The notes under the pieces are model-generated. The model saw only the letters and a program-made list of their open reading frames with translations, was not told the origin of the DNA and did not search any database. A DNA stretch of 64,000 nucleotides from Gymnopilus junonius. Its lineage: Eukaryota > Basidiomycota > Agaricomycetes > Agaricales > Galerinaceae. Of the stretch, positions 1 to 11,700 are shown piece after piece (positions within the stretch are counted from its first letter, which is position 1; every line of letters starts with the position of its first letter). The stretch is from contig JADNYJ010000128.1 in NCBI GenBank assembly GCA_015501075.1, forward strand, positions 1 through 64,000, in the 5' to 3' direction. Both the position numbers and the translations under genes were made by a program.

Positions 1-368
1 AAGCAAACGTGTACAAAAAAACATAGTAAAATCTGAAGAAGAAATATCAGACCAAGTACATTCAATGAAAAGATTGATAACATACCAACTGAGAGAGCAA
101 GAACATGTGCACGACAAAAGAATAAGGGCCATCAAAGAGGCTGAACATGAGGGATAGTCACTGCATGCCCAAAAAGCTCAAAAAAGACCTGGCAGTACAT
201 AGAATAGGCTACATGCTCCACCTGCAAGACCTGAGTTTCTGTCAGGTTCACCAAAAGCATCTTCTTGAGTTGATTAGCCTGATGCCAAGGCCATGCACAA
301 AGTATCTTCTGAAATGCTTCAACAAACTGCTTGCACTTATTCCCAGTACTTTTCAGTCCCCCTACCAT
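1..368. other. AT-rich flank with an unidentified minus-strand coding-like fragment
   Basis: Overlapping open frames occur on both strands at about 132-419. The minus frame contains CKQFVEAFQKILCAWPW and looks more protein-like. It would be downstream of the CxC gene on the same strand. It has no recognisable domain, and the left edge of the window cuts the context, so no function is assigned. Confidence 0.25.
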
Positions 369-531
369 TCCTATAGGACTGGCCTGAGTCCTATAGGATT
401 CCTGTAGGATTAGGGCCAAAACAGAATTCTGAGAGCAGTCCTACAGGAATCCTATAGGAATCCTGTAGGATTAGGCCTAAACCATATCAGAAACAGACTC
501 CCAAGGGCAGTCCTATAGGAATCCTGTAGGA
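369..531. repeat. Array of TCCTATAGGA-type 10-bp palindromes
   Basis: Eight copies of TCCTATAGGA or its one-base variants TCCTGTAGGA/TCCTACAGGA begin at 369, 389, 400, 439, 450, 461, 511 and 522. Within each sub-cluster the step is 11 bp (20 bp once), about one helical turn. The same word recurs at 20778-21101, on the other side of the interrupted CxC gene. The array lies just past the 3' end of that gene (stop at 631-633). It looks like subterminal or binding-site repeats of a mobile element, but that role is inferred. Confidence 0.8.
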
Positions 532-630
532 ATGACCCTAGATTATCATATATGAAGAGAACTATACTTGTTATGACATATTTTTACACTAATATACACT
601 TCTTTTATTACTATTCACCTGTTCCTATAA

Positions 631-691
631 CTACTCTTCATCAGATCCTTCTTCTTCCTCTGTTTCTGTCTCTTCATCAAGTCCAATATCA
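631..691 (-). pseudogene. C-terminal end of the CxC5/CxC6-like gene, cut off by the LINE insertion
   Basis: On the minus strand this piece reads DIGLDEETETEEEEGSDEE and a TAG stop (633-631). It continues exactly the frame that ends at 19827 with GDIGLD. The LINE insertion duplicated the 15 bases TCAAGTCCAATATCA (677-691 and 19827-19841), so removing 677-19826 restores the gene's acidic C-terminus. The N-terminal part is at 19827-20650. Confidence 0.8.
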
Positions 692-1138
692 TTGTAACCA
701 GAATTATGGTCATATCGATGTACTTCTCGACCATCTAAAAGACTCTTTTGATGTTATTTTCTTGCAAGAGCCGCCCTGGCGTGAGATACGACGTGCCCCG
801 TCTTCGAGTAATCGCGAAGGTGAGGCAGTTATTGGAGCACCGAACCACCCCGATTGGAAGGTGATGGTTCGGCCTGATCCTACTGGGCTCCGGCCTCGTG
901 TTCTGACCTACGTTTCGACGAGGTTGAACCCCTGGCGCCCTGCCATGCGACGAGATCTTATAGATCACCGCGATATCATGGTGTGTCCCTGTTTACCGGG
1001 GACACTGTTGTTAATTTACTGAATGTGTATTCTGATGATAAACACACAGCTATCGACTTGCTCACTGAGCAGGCCGACTTTCTTCCAATGTTTCATTACA
1101 TGGGGGGTGACTTCAACTGTCATTCGAATAAGTGGGAC
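692..1138 (+). pseudogene. LINE copy A: N-terminal part of the AP endonuclease domain
   Basis: The frame reads from DVLLDHLKDSFDVIFLQEPPW through GAPNHPDW, RPRVLTYVS and RRDLIDH. After a frame change it ends at GGDFNCHSNKWD, the metal and phosphate-binding region of APE-type LINE nucleases. LQEP carries the conserved catalytic Glu and GGDFN the Asp/Asn pair. The enzyme would nick genomic DNA to start target-primed reverse transcription. Frame changes near 970-1000 and the copia-1 insertion at 1139 make it non-functional. Confidence 0.8.
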
Positions 1139-1303
1139 TGTTAGAAGGACTGAAGTCCAGAGTTAAGAACTAACTAAATACAAGGAGAAACTATGTACTA
1201 CTCACCTGAAGTCCAGAGTTAAGAACTAAGGACTTCAGGAGGACTTAGCTACAATGTAACTACTCTGTGACATGTAACATATCATGTGAGAGTCACTCTA
1301 ACA
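1139..1303 (-). repeat. 3' LTR of copia-1
   Basis: This 165-bp LTR is bounded by TGTTAG and CTAACA. It contains a 20-bp direct repeat (CTGAAGTCCAGAGTTAAGAA) about 60 bp apart, and the complementary words CCTGAAGTCC/GGACTTCAGG. The purine-rich primer tract on the minus strand (ATGGGGGTA) abuts its inner edge at 1304-1312. Confidence 0.9.
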
Positions 1304-1374
1304 TACCCCCATGACTGAACATGTCTCTAAGTCTACAAACAAGAGAGAAAGAGAAAAACAAGACAAGAAAAGAT

Positions 1375-2900
1375 CTAAGATAACACACCCATTGATTCTC
1401 TGCAAAAGTGAACTTTGGGAGCAGGGAGAGACTTTGTCAAAGAGTCTGCAATCATGTCTGCTGTTGGAATGTAATCTGGAACAATCACACCTTCTTCAAC
1501 CTTGTCCCTGAGCCAAAAATGTCGAAGATCAAGTTGCTTCATCCTCCCATGATGTTCTGGATTCTTTGCAACTGTGATTGCACTTTGGTTGTCCATTTTG
1601 AGGGTTGAAGGTCCAGTAGCCAAATAACCAAATTCACCAAGGATGTTCCTCAACCAGGCAATCTCTTTACCAGCTTCAACTGCTCCAAGGTACTCTGCTT
1701 CAGTGGTGGAAAGTGCAACAAGAGTTTGCAACTTAGAATACCAACTGATAGCTCCTCCAGCCATGATTGAGACATAACCAGCTGTTGATCATCCTGAATC
1801 AATGCAGTCACCATGTGAAGCATCAGTGTACATTACAAAGGGCTCAGACATCGAATTGGTGCCAGAGTAAGTCAGCTTGTACTCCAAAGTTCCTTTGATA
1901 TAGCGAAGCAGGTGTTTGAGAGCCTGCCAGTGCTTGAAACCAGGATTGGAGTTGTAGCGAGCCAAAAAGCCCACAGAGTAAGCAATATCAGGTCGAGTCA
2001 TGGTGGCCAAATACTGAAGAGAGCCAACTGCAGACAGGTAAGGAATGGTTGCCATTTCTTGTTCCTCCTCAGGAGTGGAAGGGGACATAGAATGAGAAAG
2101 TTGGAGCTTGGGAGGAAGAGGGGTTTTGACAGGATGACATTTAGACATACCATACTTCTCAAGCATGTCCAGGATGAACTGGCACTGGTGGAGTGTTATA
2201 GTGTGCTTGGGGCGGTCTCTGCCAATGCCAATACCTAGTAGGAACCGAGTTGGGCCTAAATTGCGACATTTGAAGTAGGAAGAGAGTTGGGCAATGGTGG
2301 ACTCAATAGCAGACTGGGATTTTGAAGCAAGGGTGATATCATCAATGTAGATAGGCATAATGATGCGAACTTCAGAGTTGGAGTAGATGTAGACAGATCT
2401 ATCAGCTTGAATTCGCTTGAAGCCCATTTCCTCCAGAACTCCATGTAACTTCTTGTTCCACTGTCTGGCTGCCTGTTTGAGTCCATAGAGCGATTTGCGA
2501 AGTCTGCAGACTGCATTGGGTCCTCCTAGATGAAAGCCTTCAGGTTGCTTCATATAAATCTCCTCATCCAAGTCACCATTGGGAAAGGCAGAGGTGATGT
2601 CAAGAGAGTGGAGTTCTAGATCCTCAATGGCTGCCAATGCTAAAATCAAGCGCAGCGTTGCAGGGCGGAAGGTAGGTGCAAAGATCTCATTGTAGTCGAT
2701 TCCTGGACGTTGTGAGTACCCTTTGGCAACAATTCGTGCTTTGAATCGCTCAATTGAACCATCAGCATTGTGTTTGACTTTGAATACCCAACCAGATCCA
2801 ATTGCCTTTTGACCTTCAGGAAGATCCATAATTTCCCAAGTGTTATTCTCAACCAAGGAGTTGTACTCCTGTGTTGCAGCTTCACGCCATTGAGCTCCCA
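1375..2900 (-). pseudogene. copia-1 reverse transcriptase and RNase H
   Basis: The minus-strand frame opens with WVFKVKHNADGSIERFKARI and continues through LDITSAF (first RT aspartate), PEGF, SLYGLKQAARQW and IYIDDI (the YxDD box). The RNase H part carries STTEAEY, MDNQSAI and NPEHHGRMKQLD. An in-frame TGA at about 1787-1789 (after HGDCIDSG) splits it. The expected residue is Arg (CGA in related copies), so the stop fits C-to-T decay at a CpG. Order and motifs are those of Ty1/copia pol. Confidence 0.85.
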
Positions 2901-2966
2901 GAGGTGTCTTTAGTGCGTGTGTGAAGGAACGAGGTGTAGCATCATTTCCAGCAGCCAGAGCACCTT

Positions 2967-4490
2967 CTAAATCATCTTCATCATCTTCTGCCTCTTCAAT
3001 TGCTTTAGAGAGCGGTTTGATCTTCCACCATTCACCAGGGGGTCTAATAACACGAGTAGTGCGCCTAAGTGGCTGTGGAGTTGCAGGAGGCTGTATCTGA
3101 GCAGGAGGTGGTGGAGGTGAAGGAGTGCGAGGTGGTGGAGGGATTTCTGGACTAGGAGTGCGCTCAGGTGTAATTTGGGAACTGGATCAACTTGGGGCTC
3201 ATCTGGCTTCATATTTGTGTCCAAATCATCATCCTCCCCCCAGACCTCGAGTGGTGGTGCAAGGGGTGCAGGAACAGCATTAGGAGCAGGGAGAACCAGT
3301 GGGAGAGGTGAACCAGATGATTTGAAACCAGGACCAATGCCAGGAAATGACCTTTCATCAAACTCAGCTCTTTCAGAGATGATAAACTTCTTTGTGGTTG
3401 GATTGTAGAACTGCCAGCCTTTGTATCCAGTAGGGTAGCCCACAAAGATGCACTTCTCCATGTGAGGTCCAAGAGGGGTTCGCTTGTCCTTCTGAATAAA
3501 GACATAGGCTAAGCATCCCCAAACTCTGAAATGCGAAATGTCTGGTTTCTGGTGGTTCCAGGCTTCATAAGGTGTTGAATCTGATAGAGTGGATGTAGGG
3601 ATGCGATTCCAGACATGTATCATTGTTGCGAGTGCATAGGCCCAGAACCAAAGGGGCAGGCCAGCTTCAAAGAGCATTGCTGAGATATCATCAGACATAG
3701 TTCTGTTTGCTCTCTCTGCTACTCCATTCTGTTGTGGCCTATTCCTGGTGCTGTGTCGCCTAATTATCCCACAACTGTCTGTAAATGCGATAAACTCCTT
3801 AGACATGTATTCCCCAGCTTTATCATCCTGTAATGCTTTGATTTTTGCATCCAATTGGTTCTCTGCCCATGCTTTGAACTGTTTGAAGGCTGTAAATGTT
3901 TCGCTCTTTCGCTTTAGAAGGTAGGCAGCTCGGAGTGAAGTGCAGTCATCAATATAAGTGACCCAGTACCTATAGCCCTCAGGAGTTGGAGTACGAATGG
4001 GGCCATGCAGATCTGAGTGTACAAGCTCTAGAGGCTTGGTAGCTCTGCTGGGTGAAGTTGGGAAAGGATTGGAATGCATCTTGCCTGCTAAACAAGGCTC
4101 ACAAACTAAGTCAGGCTTTTCCTTCAAATCCAGAGTCATTCCAGTCACCAGACCATTTCTGTGCATCTTAGAGATGTCTGCATAATTTGGTGACAACAGC
4201 GACGATGCCAGAGTGTAGGAGTAAGTGGTAGTGTCGAAACCCAGTGTGCAGACTCTTGACTAAGTGCAGTGCGTCCTCCCAGAATTGCAGAGTTGTTGGA
4301 CTTCAAGGGAGCACAGAATAGGGTCTCATTTCACAGATTGAAGGCCATTTGCTCTGAATTAATGTGAATCTCAAAGCCCTTTACTCTGACAAGGTATAAG
4401 CATGAGAGAAGGTTTGATTGAAGTGCTGGTACATGAAGGACTCTAGAAAACTCTACTGGATGCATTGCCTGACCTCTACTGAACCCACAG
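2967..4490 (-). pseudogene. copia-1 GAG-pre-integrase and integrase
   Basis: Minus-strand coding sequence. The upstream part (about 4200-4480) reads VLHVPALQSNLLSCLYLV and LWHRR with frame breaks. The main frame from 4196 has the zinc-binding CEPCLAGKM and the integrase triad: Asp in HSDLHGP, Asp in LQDDKAGEY and Glu in PQQNGVAERANR. It ends in a proline-rich, frame-shifted linker before the RT. Integrase would insert the cDNA copy. The missing protease upstream and the frame breaks show that it is dead. Confidence 0.85.
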
Positions 4491-4491
4491 T

Positions 4492-7400
4492 TCCAATCTT
4501 AACGGACATGCCTTGCCATGATATGCCTCCCTCTGGGGACGCCCTTCATGGCACGTACAACTCGGCTTCTGACCGACCGTACGACATTAGTGGCCTCACC
4601 TCCCTTCCTGATATGGAAGTGCGAGAGTGGACCACCTTTTCACTGCTAGAGTTGGGGAGGCCTTGGCATCCTGTCTAACAACTCCGGCGCCGGGTCCTGA
4701 TCATATCAAGTGGTCACACCTTAAGGCGATTATTCGCGATGAACACTGTCTTCAGGTGTTCGTGCAGTTGGCTAACGCCTGCCTTCGGGTTGGGTATTGG
4801 CCGACTCATTTCAAGGAGTCCTTGTCGGTTATTATCCTAAACCGAACAAGCCCTCATATTCCACGCCTAAGGCGTTCAGGCCCATTGTGCTCCTGAACAC
4901 CCTTGGCAAATTGGTTGAGAAGATGCTTTCCAACCGCATTCAATTCGATGCTGTCAAGCACGATATTTTTCACCCCAATCAACTCGGTGGAGTGCGTCAG
5001 CGCTCCACTGAGGATGCAGGCTTGCTCCTCACGCACTTAGTGCGTGCCGGGTGGGCTCGCGGATTAAAGACAAGTGTCATCGCGTTCGACGTGGCACAGT
5101 TCTTTCCCTCTCTCAATCACGAAGTGCTGATTGCGATCTTAGGAAGCAGGGCTTCCCTCCCAACGTGGTGGAATTCTTTTCATCATACCTGGTCGGCCGT
5201 TCCACATCTTATGCTGGAACGGTTTTCAATCTGACCCCCGGCAAGCTGATGTCGGGGTGGGGCAGGGCTCTGCTTTGTCCCCGGTTCTTTCGGCACTCTT
5301 CCTCGCACCAGTGCTGAAACTTTTCATGCAGAATGCGTCGTTTCGACACCACTCTGCTTTCTTATGTCGATGATGGCACACTAATTGTGCAGTCAAAGAC
5401 CCTCGATGCCAACTGCATAGCCCTGAAAAGGTCCTATGCGGTGATCTTCGAACTTTCACAAAGTTCGCCCTCGCTCTTGAGCACGACAAAACGGAGTTGT
5501 TCCATTTTGATCGTCTCACTCGGAGTTCAATCCGTCCATGGATCTAGGGTACGCCCCCTACACCCGTGACAAACGTCTGACGCCCAAGCCGTTTTGGCGG
5601 TACTTGGGCTTCTTCTTTGACCGGAAATTGACATTCCACGAGCATGTCCGGTACTATTCTACCAAGTCCTTCACCACCGTTAAGGCGATGAGGATGCTTG
5701 GTAACTCATCTAGGGGGCTTACGCCCATGCAAAAGCGTCTGCTTTACAGGTCTTGTGTGTTGCCTATTGCAACATACGGCCTCCGCTTGTGGTTCTTCCA
5801 GGGTGCTAAGTGCCAGGGGACCATCAAACTACTGACCAGCATGCAACGTCATGCTGCGCTCTGGATTACTGGTGCATTCCGCACCTCCCCAACTGGAGGG
5901 ATCGAGGCCCTCGCTGGCCTGGTCCCTATCAACTTAGTCTGAAACGTGCTGCTGCAGTAGGTGTTCTGCGCATGGCGCCCTCTCGGACACTCATCCGGTG
6001 CGCTCTCTTCTGAGTGCGCCTTTTCCAAAGGAGCGACTCCTCACCCTCGCTCTGCTGCCTTTATGACTGCCCCACAACGCGCTAAGGTGCGGGGTACTGT
6101 TATGGACGTCGATGACACGCTCCATGTCGTCAGCGAGCCGCTGGAGCCTTTGCTCCGGAGGCTCGTCCAGGGGGCGATTCCTTGAGTTACATCATGGAAT
6201 TCGCTTTGATATCACTCCGGCCCCAAGGATAAGGTTGGGCTCCGGCGCGAATGGTTAGACCGCTTCTGGGAGGCCTCGAAGCGGGAACCGTCTACTCTGA
6301 TCTGTGTCGGCGACGGTAGTCGCCCCCTGATCGGAACAAGCAGGCTATTGCAGCTTCGCTTGTCTTTCGCCAGGGAGTTGAGGTGCATGCATCTCGCTAC
6401 GCGGCTGGGAGTGCTCTTGCAGAGGATGCGGAGCTTACTCCCTTCGTACTGCAATTGTCCGGGCTTGTGCCATGGACAATTGTGACTACATTGTTATCAT
6501 GTCGATTCCACCAAGGCTTGGGGAGTCTGCTTGATGCCTCCGTGCATTCCGGCCAGGGTCATTCCTTGGCTGTGATCCGCGCCCTTACAGAGTGGTGGAC
6601 CAGGGGCCTGGCCGCCACATCTCTCTTCATCATGTCCCATCTTCTCTGAAGTGGGGCATACACTATCAAGCTCATCTCATGGCGACTGAGCTTCTGTAGC
6701 GGTGGGGCCTAACACGCCACACTCACTTGCATCATGCGCAAAGCAGCTGACGATAATCCGGGGGAGGCTGGCAGAGTTGTTCCAGCAACCTTCGTACTCA
6801 GGGCGACAATTTTTGTTACTCACCGACCTCGACGGGGGTCGACTCGAACCACGGGCCAAACGAGGCGGTCCTGGCTTCAAGTCTGCAGGCGGCGACCTGA
6901 CTCTCTTTACAAGGGTCACTCGCGCCATCACCAACCATGCTCCCATTGGGGAGTACTACTCTCGATTCAACATTCCTGAATCCACCAGTTGCGAGTGCGG
7001 CCACCATACCCAAACTCGTGATCATCTTTCCGGACGTGTCCCCAGCACGACCGTCACGACTATCCAGTTCGTCTGGATCAGCTCGTATCCTTCTTGAAGG
7101 CTAATCCTACGGCATTCGCCTTCAACCGCCCCCCTCGGGGTGTCGGATAACTTGGTCGGGCAAGGTAGGTGTTGTTCTGTTGGCTGGATTCGGCGGTTTG
7201 GGGTGCGCTCAGAACAGGGTCCTAATACTTGGCGGGCTCGGCTTTGCTGGGTTGAGGGTGGGGGTCTGGGTTCTGGAGCTTCGGCGCTATCGACAGACAA
7301 GTGTGGCCCCCCGCTTCGGCGACCCGAAATGGTCTGCCTTCAGTGGCTAACACAGTATGCGCGCATCCTGGGCTGTCGGGTTTGGCTGGCGGGCCCCCTT

Positions 7401-7590
7401 CCGGTGCCCTTCTTTTACTTTGTTGGACCCCTCCCTTCGGTCGGGGCATCAACGAGAGTACGGGCCCATTGTTTTATGGTCCTAAGTGGCCCGCGAGAGC
7501 CAGTCTCCACTAGGCGTAGTTTAATGGTAGATTACTTGGGTGTATGTACATCTGCGACCGGACTGCTTTGCGCACCGGTATATAAATCCT

Positions 7591-7630
<40 letters not shown>
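4492..7630 (+). mobile_element. LINE copy B, 5'-truncated, inserted in copia-1
   Basis: This matches LINE copy A from codons just before the RT (copy A about 16690) to the 3' end, followed by 34 A residues (7597-7630). The RT (4680-5950), RNase H (6250-6700), CCHC region (about 6990-7030) and 3' untranslated region (about 7100-7596) are all recognisable but broken by many frameshifts. I find no target duplication: TTCCAATCTT on the left does not match GGTGGCTTAT on the right. The target also lacks copia-1 protease, so insertion probably came with a target deletion. Confidence 0.88.
4620..5950 (+). pseudogene. LINE copy B reverse transcriptase (broken)
   Basis: Pieces align in order with the intact RT of copy A: APGPDHIKWSHLKAI, FRPIVLLNTLGKLVEKMLSN, GVRQRSTEDA, VIAFDVAQFFPSLNHE, LLSYVDDGTLI (the YxDD box) and KPFWRYLGFFFDRKLTFHEH. 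They switch among the three plus frames at about 4680, 4830, 5135, 5320 and 5470. Each break is a small indel relative to copy A. The copy is inactive as read. Confidence 0.85.
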
Positions 7631-7632
<2 letters not shown>

Positions 7633-7639
7633 TGGCTTA

Positions 7640-8398
7640 TTGGCGCAGATAGTGCCTTGTTGGTTGCATACTCTGCTCCTCCTTGTATGCTCGCAATCCT
7701 TGATTCCATGCCTGGTCATTGCAGAAGATACAGGGACGCTTCCCAGAGTCAGAGGAAGCAGCCAGAGCCTCCCAACTGATATAGCTCATTTGCACGTCGT
7801 TTGCTTGTATATCCTCTGTAACAAATGCAGCTTGAAGAGTAGACTTGGAGAGGGAGTCCTTGAGAGTAGAGATGACACAAATGGCTTATTCATCAGGGAG
7901 GCCCTAATGAGTGCCATGCAAGCCAACTCCTCATCCACTTCTCCAGAGTGAAATCCTTCGTCTGAGGTCCCTAATTTGCTGCAGAGCAGTGTCAACTCGA
8001 TTGAGAAGGGCCTGCAGTGATTCCTCCTCTAATTTGCGAATGGAGAATAGGTCATCATAGGCATTGAACCTAGAACCTGGCTTCTTCTGCAAATGGATGT
8101 CCTCCAAAGCCTTCCACATTGCCACTGGATCGTCCCTGATTCCATTGAAATGCACTCTCTGTGGTGCCTCCACCATCAAGAACAGTATTCCAGCTGCCTT
8201 GTCTGCTTTCTGCTCCCAAATCTCCACTTTTTCGAGGTCTGAGTCGGTGGATGAGGTTGAAATTCTGGGCTTAACTTGCTTAGCAGACACTATGCGCCAC
8301 AGGCCAGTTGCACGGAACCAGGCCTCCATTTCACCGTTCCAGGTGCCATAGTTGGTGTCAGAGAGTTTTTGGAAGGTAGGAGTGGAGTTGGTGTTCAT
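7640..8398 (-). pseudogene. copia-1 gag with CCHC zinc knuckle
   Basis: The minus-strand start MNTNSTPTFQKLSDTNYGTW lies at 8398. The frame continues with GEMEAWFRATGLWRIVSA, MWKALEDIHLQKKPGSRFNA and YDDLFSIRKLEEES, the standard UBN2-type copia gag. The zinc knuckle near 7690-7720 reads CIFCND then HGIKDCEH across a one-base frame change. Gag packages the element RNA. Its 3' part runs into the A-tail of LINE copy B at 7630. Confidence 0.85.
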
Positions 8399-8949
8399 AG
8401 TGGGCAGAATGAGGCTGAAAAGGCGAAAAGGCAAAGTAGTAGAGTTGACACTTTATAGGAATAAGTGTTGATTGTGAATGACGAGGTGATCAAATGAGGA
8501 TGCAATGAAGCAGGCACGTCAAGGGTGTGACCCGTAACAGATAGTCCACATTGCAAAGAATGCGGCAAGGGCGTAGGCGAGGAAATGTGCAAAGATGAAT
8601 GAAGTGCTGATCTCACTGAGTTGAGATGCAAGACAATCTTCGATGATAACTCGAGGACCAGCAGTTGGAACGATGTGAAACAAGGCAATGTGAATAGCGG
8701 TAATACCAGTACTCAGTATGCGAAGTTGTGAATGTGTGCGAGAATGAATGGGCACGTTGTGAAGCGAAGTTGAATTGAGTCCTAATGGTCAAATTGAAGA
8801 AACGCAGTTTGCACGTTTGTCCGGGTAGCTATCTGCGTATAACTGCGTAGGCATGGCCGGGAACGTGTATGCGTGTGTGTATCGAAGTTGCGAAGCGGCA
8901 ATCTGCTAGAGTGCAAAGGAAATGAATAGAGTTGATTCCTGCAGTCTCA

Positions 8950-8968
8950 GATGCCGGGGCCCATAACC
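8950..8968 (-). promoter_or_regulatory. copia-1 primer-binding site (half initiator-tRNA type)
   Basis: Immediately inside the 5' LTR the minus strand reads GGTTATGGGCCCCGG. GGTTATGGGCCC is complementary to the anticodon stem-loop of eukaryotic initiator Met tRNA (GGGCCCATAACC), not to its 3' end. This is the arrangement known from Drosophila copia and yeast Ty5, where a cleaved half-tRNA primes cDNA synthesis. Copia-2 has the same site (13239-13257). Confidence 0.75.
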
Positions 8969-9133
8969 TGTTAGAAGGACTGAAGTCCAGAGTTAAGAAC
9001 TTACTAAATACAAGGAGAAACTATGTACTACTCACCTGAAGTCCAGAGTTAAGAACTAAGGACTTCAGGAGGACTTAGCTACAATGTAACTACTCTGTGA
9101 CATGTAACATATCATGTGAGAGTCACTCTAACA
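8969..9133 (-). repeat. 5' LTR of copia-1
   Basis: This 165-bp LTR differs from the one at 1139-1303 by about one base (TTACTAAA for TAACTAAA). Its outer flank, GGAC, matches the flank of the other LTR. Confidence 0.9.
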
Positions 9134-9137
9134 GGAC

Positions 9138-9655
9138 CTGGTGTCCTGCATCATCGGACGACAGCCAACAACCTGCTGAACACAGCAGCTATGCTGGGAT
9201 TGATGCTTTCTCTCCCAGTCAATCCGGGTCCCACTCACATCCCTGGCAACCCAATCCCTATGAGAGTCGGTCATCGACCTCATCTTCGTTCAATCCTACC
9301 GAGGAGCTGTCTGCAGGCACTCGGTGAGGGGAACTGTGGCGCGGGCCATCGGACCATGTTCCGTTGGCTTGTTCTATTTCTGTCGCTCTGGCGGCAGCCA
9401 CTGTTCCGATGCGCTCACTGCCACTGGATCAATTGGACAACTTCTTGTTGTCCATCATTGAGAAGCTCAAGGGCAATTGATCCCTTGGCGCCGATCGACT
9501 CCCCGGATCAGGTAGAGGCTGTGTCTTCGGATGTGGCTTCTGCCTTCTCGGATGCTTGGCGAAAGTATTCCAAGACGATTCGTATTTCTCCTCCTCCCGT
9601 CCCTGGTGGGACGACTCCTGTGAGGACTCTTTCGATGCTTATCAGCGGGATAACT
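9138..9655 (+). pseudogene. LINE copy A: C-terminal endonuclease and linker
   Basis: The sequence resumes the endonuclease interrupted at 1138. The frame reads GVLHHRTTANNLLNTAAM, LGLMLSLPVNPGPTHIPGN and, after a frame change, NPTEELSAGT. It then runs through a linker (PDQVEAVSSDVASAFSDAW) to AYQRDN at 9655. Copia-2 cuts in here, and the reading continues as YHDNHKTFRRAVKAAK at 16529. Small indels break the frame at least twice. Confidence 0.75.
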
Positions 9656-10163
9656 TGTTAGACTTGCACAAATAAGCAAGGATCTGTGTAGTTAACACAG
9701 CTCAACCAACTAGTATGCTCAAGTACAGCAATCACTGAGAATCACAGAGTATAACTCAAAATGCTTATAACTTGTTCAATTCAAATCGTAGTGTCTTGCT
9801 TTCGCTTGACATAGTAGGAAACATAGTATCTAATGTAGCTACGTGCCCAAAAACCGCGAGGCGTGACAAAACACCCAAAATGTGGACAATTCGAAAATGT
9901 CAAAACACAAACGTACTTTAAATGCCATGTATGCTATATCACTAGAACCGGATTTTCGACCTGATTTCAGATCTCAAATCCGTTTTCCGAAATTCTAACT
10001 CTACGCCGAGTAATTCGCAAAATACTAGAGAAAACGCGACCAAAAGCAGAAACTTAGTAAACTACAAGTGTCCAAATGAAGTGAAACTAATTCTAAGTCT
10101 ATTCTAAAGCTAATCTAATGTTTATAGAACATTGTTAGAAGTGTTTGATCACTACTTCTAACA
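9656..10163 (-). repeat. LTR of copia-2 (left, 508 bp)
   Basis: It starts TGTTAGAC and ends TTCTAACA. It is nearly identical to 13258-13766; I see two differences, GAAAATG/GAAGATG and one extra C. The low divergence implies a recent insertion. About eleven CpGs survive in the 3' two-thirds. Confidence 0.92.
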
Positions 10164-10213
10164 CAACCCCCTGATGAAACACTTCAACAATTCAAAAGGA
10201 GATGGAGCATCAT

Positions 10214-11700
10214 TCACTCCATATCTTCCACACAACCCCCTGATCGAACATCTCCCATTACCAATCCCATTAATTCTCTAAGCTTCTTCACTTGGGGCTT
10301 AGGCAGTGCCTTGGTCAACAGATCTGCAGGCATGTCCTCTGTTCGAATATAATGGGGCAGAATCCTTTTCATCTCTACCTGATCCCGCAACCAGTAAAAG
10401 CAAAGATCCAAATGCTTCATTCGCCCATGATGTTCTGGATTCTTTGCAACAGACATGGCTGACTGATTATCCATATACAACTTTGCAGGTGTAGTAGGAT
10501 GATAGCCCAATTCCTGTAACAGATTCTGCATCCATCTTATCTCCATGCCAGCAGCTCCTCCAGCAATGAACTCTGCTTCTGTTGTCGACCTAGTGACCAC
10601 AGGCTGCAGTTTGCTTCGCCATGAAACAACCCCTGAACCAAGCTTAACCATGTATCCACTAGTTGATTTGCCACAGTCCTTGTCCCCACCATGATCAGCA
10701 TCACAATAAGTTGCAAACAAGTGATTGCCAATCTCTTCATCAGGACCATACTCTAGCTTCATATCAACTGTGCCCTTCAAATAGCGGAACAGGTGTCTGA
10801 CAGCCTTCCAGTGGGTCATTCCAGGATTGGAATTAAAGCGGGCTAATACACCAACAGTGTATGCAATATCAGGACGAGTCATGGTAGCCAGATACATGAG
10901 GGATCCAACGGCGCTTATGTATGGGATGTCTTTCATTTCCATCACTTCATCCATAGTCTTAGGACTTTGCTCAGAGGTCAACTTTGAACCAGGCACCATA
11001 GGTGTGCCAATTGGTTTGCAATCAGCCATATTGAACTCTTCCAGCTTATTGATGATGTACTGGCGCTGAGCCAGGTACAATTTGCGATTCTTGCGATCTC
11101 TGGTTACTTCAACACCTAATAAGAAGTGGGTTTCACCTAAATCTCTTAGTTTGAATCGCTTGCCGAGTTCAATTACAAAGTTGTCCAGCAATTCCTTTGA
11201 CTTAGATGCCATAGTAATGTCATCAACAAAGACAGGTACTATGACTTTGATGCCATCTCGGTCATAGATGTAGAGTGAGGCATCACTATAGGTCTTCCTA
11301 AACCCAAGATCAGACAGCACCTTTCCTAAGGTCTCACCCCACAAGCGTGAAGCCTGCTTTAACCCATACAGGGACTTGTTGAGCTTACAGACATGATTCT
11401 TTCCACCCTGCTTGAATCCCTCTGGCTGCTGCATATAGATCTCCACATCAATATCACTGTTAGTGAATGCATAGGAGATATCTACTGAACGCAATTCCAT
11501 ATCCTCAATAGCAGCCAGAGCTAACACAACACGCACAGTTGCCTGACGCATAGTTGAAGCAAAGGTTTCAAAATAGTCCTGCCCAGGTCGCTGGCTAAAG
11601 CCCTTTGCAACCACACGTGATTTGAATCTCTCAATTGACCCATCTGCATTGTACTTGGTTTTAAATACCCATTTACACCCAATAACGATAGCCTTCGTGA
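10214..11700 (-). pseudogene. copia-2 reverse transcriptase and RNase H
   Basis: A long uninterrupted minus-strand frame of about 490 residues. RT motifs are WVFKTKYNADGSIERFKSRV, VDISYAF, EIYMQQPEGF, SLYGLKQASRLW and PVFVDDITMASKS (FVDD box). RNase H motifs are DADHGGDKDCGKSTSGYM, STTEAEF, YMDNQSAM, NPEHHGRMKHLD and DMPADLLTKALPKPQ. The N-terminal edge near 11690 is abrupt: integrase sequence EGYRYWV fuses to the RT entry GCKWVFKTK in another frame. That junction removes the integrase core and the start of the RT domain. Confidence 0.88.

Larger units (their letters stand above)
1139..9133 (-). mobile_element. Ty1/copia element copia-1, interrupted by LINE copy B
   Basis: The LTRs at 1139-1303 and 8969-9133 are each 165 bp, start TGTTAG, end CTAACA and differ at about one position, so insertion was recent. 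The flanks share GGAC (1135-1138 and 9134-9137). The coding strand is minus: gag at 8398-7640, then a gap holding LINE copy B, then GAG-pre-integrase and integrase, then reverse transcriptase and RNase H. The protease coding stretch is missing between the zinc knuckle and the GAG-pre-integrase motif, where LINE copy B lies. In-frame stops and frameshifts make this copy non-autonomous. Confidence 0.9.

Noticed and set aside
7510..7719. Phe-rich minus-strand frames
   Set aside because: They read through the 34-A tail of LINE copy B.
9097..9327. Ser-rich plus frame as a separate gene
   Set aside because: It is an alternative frame of the LINE endonuclease continuing after the copia-1 LTR.
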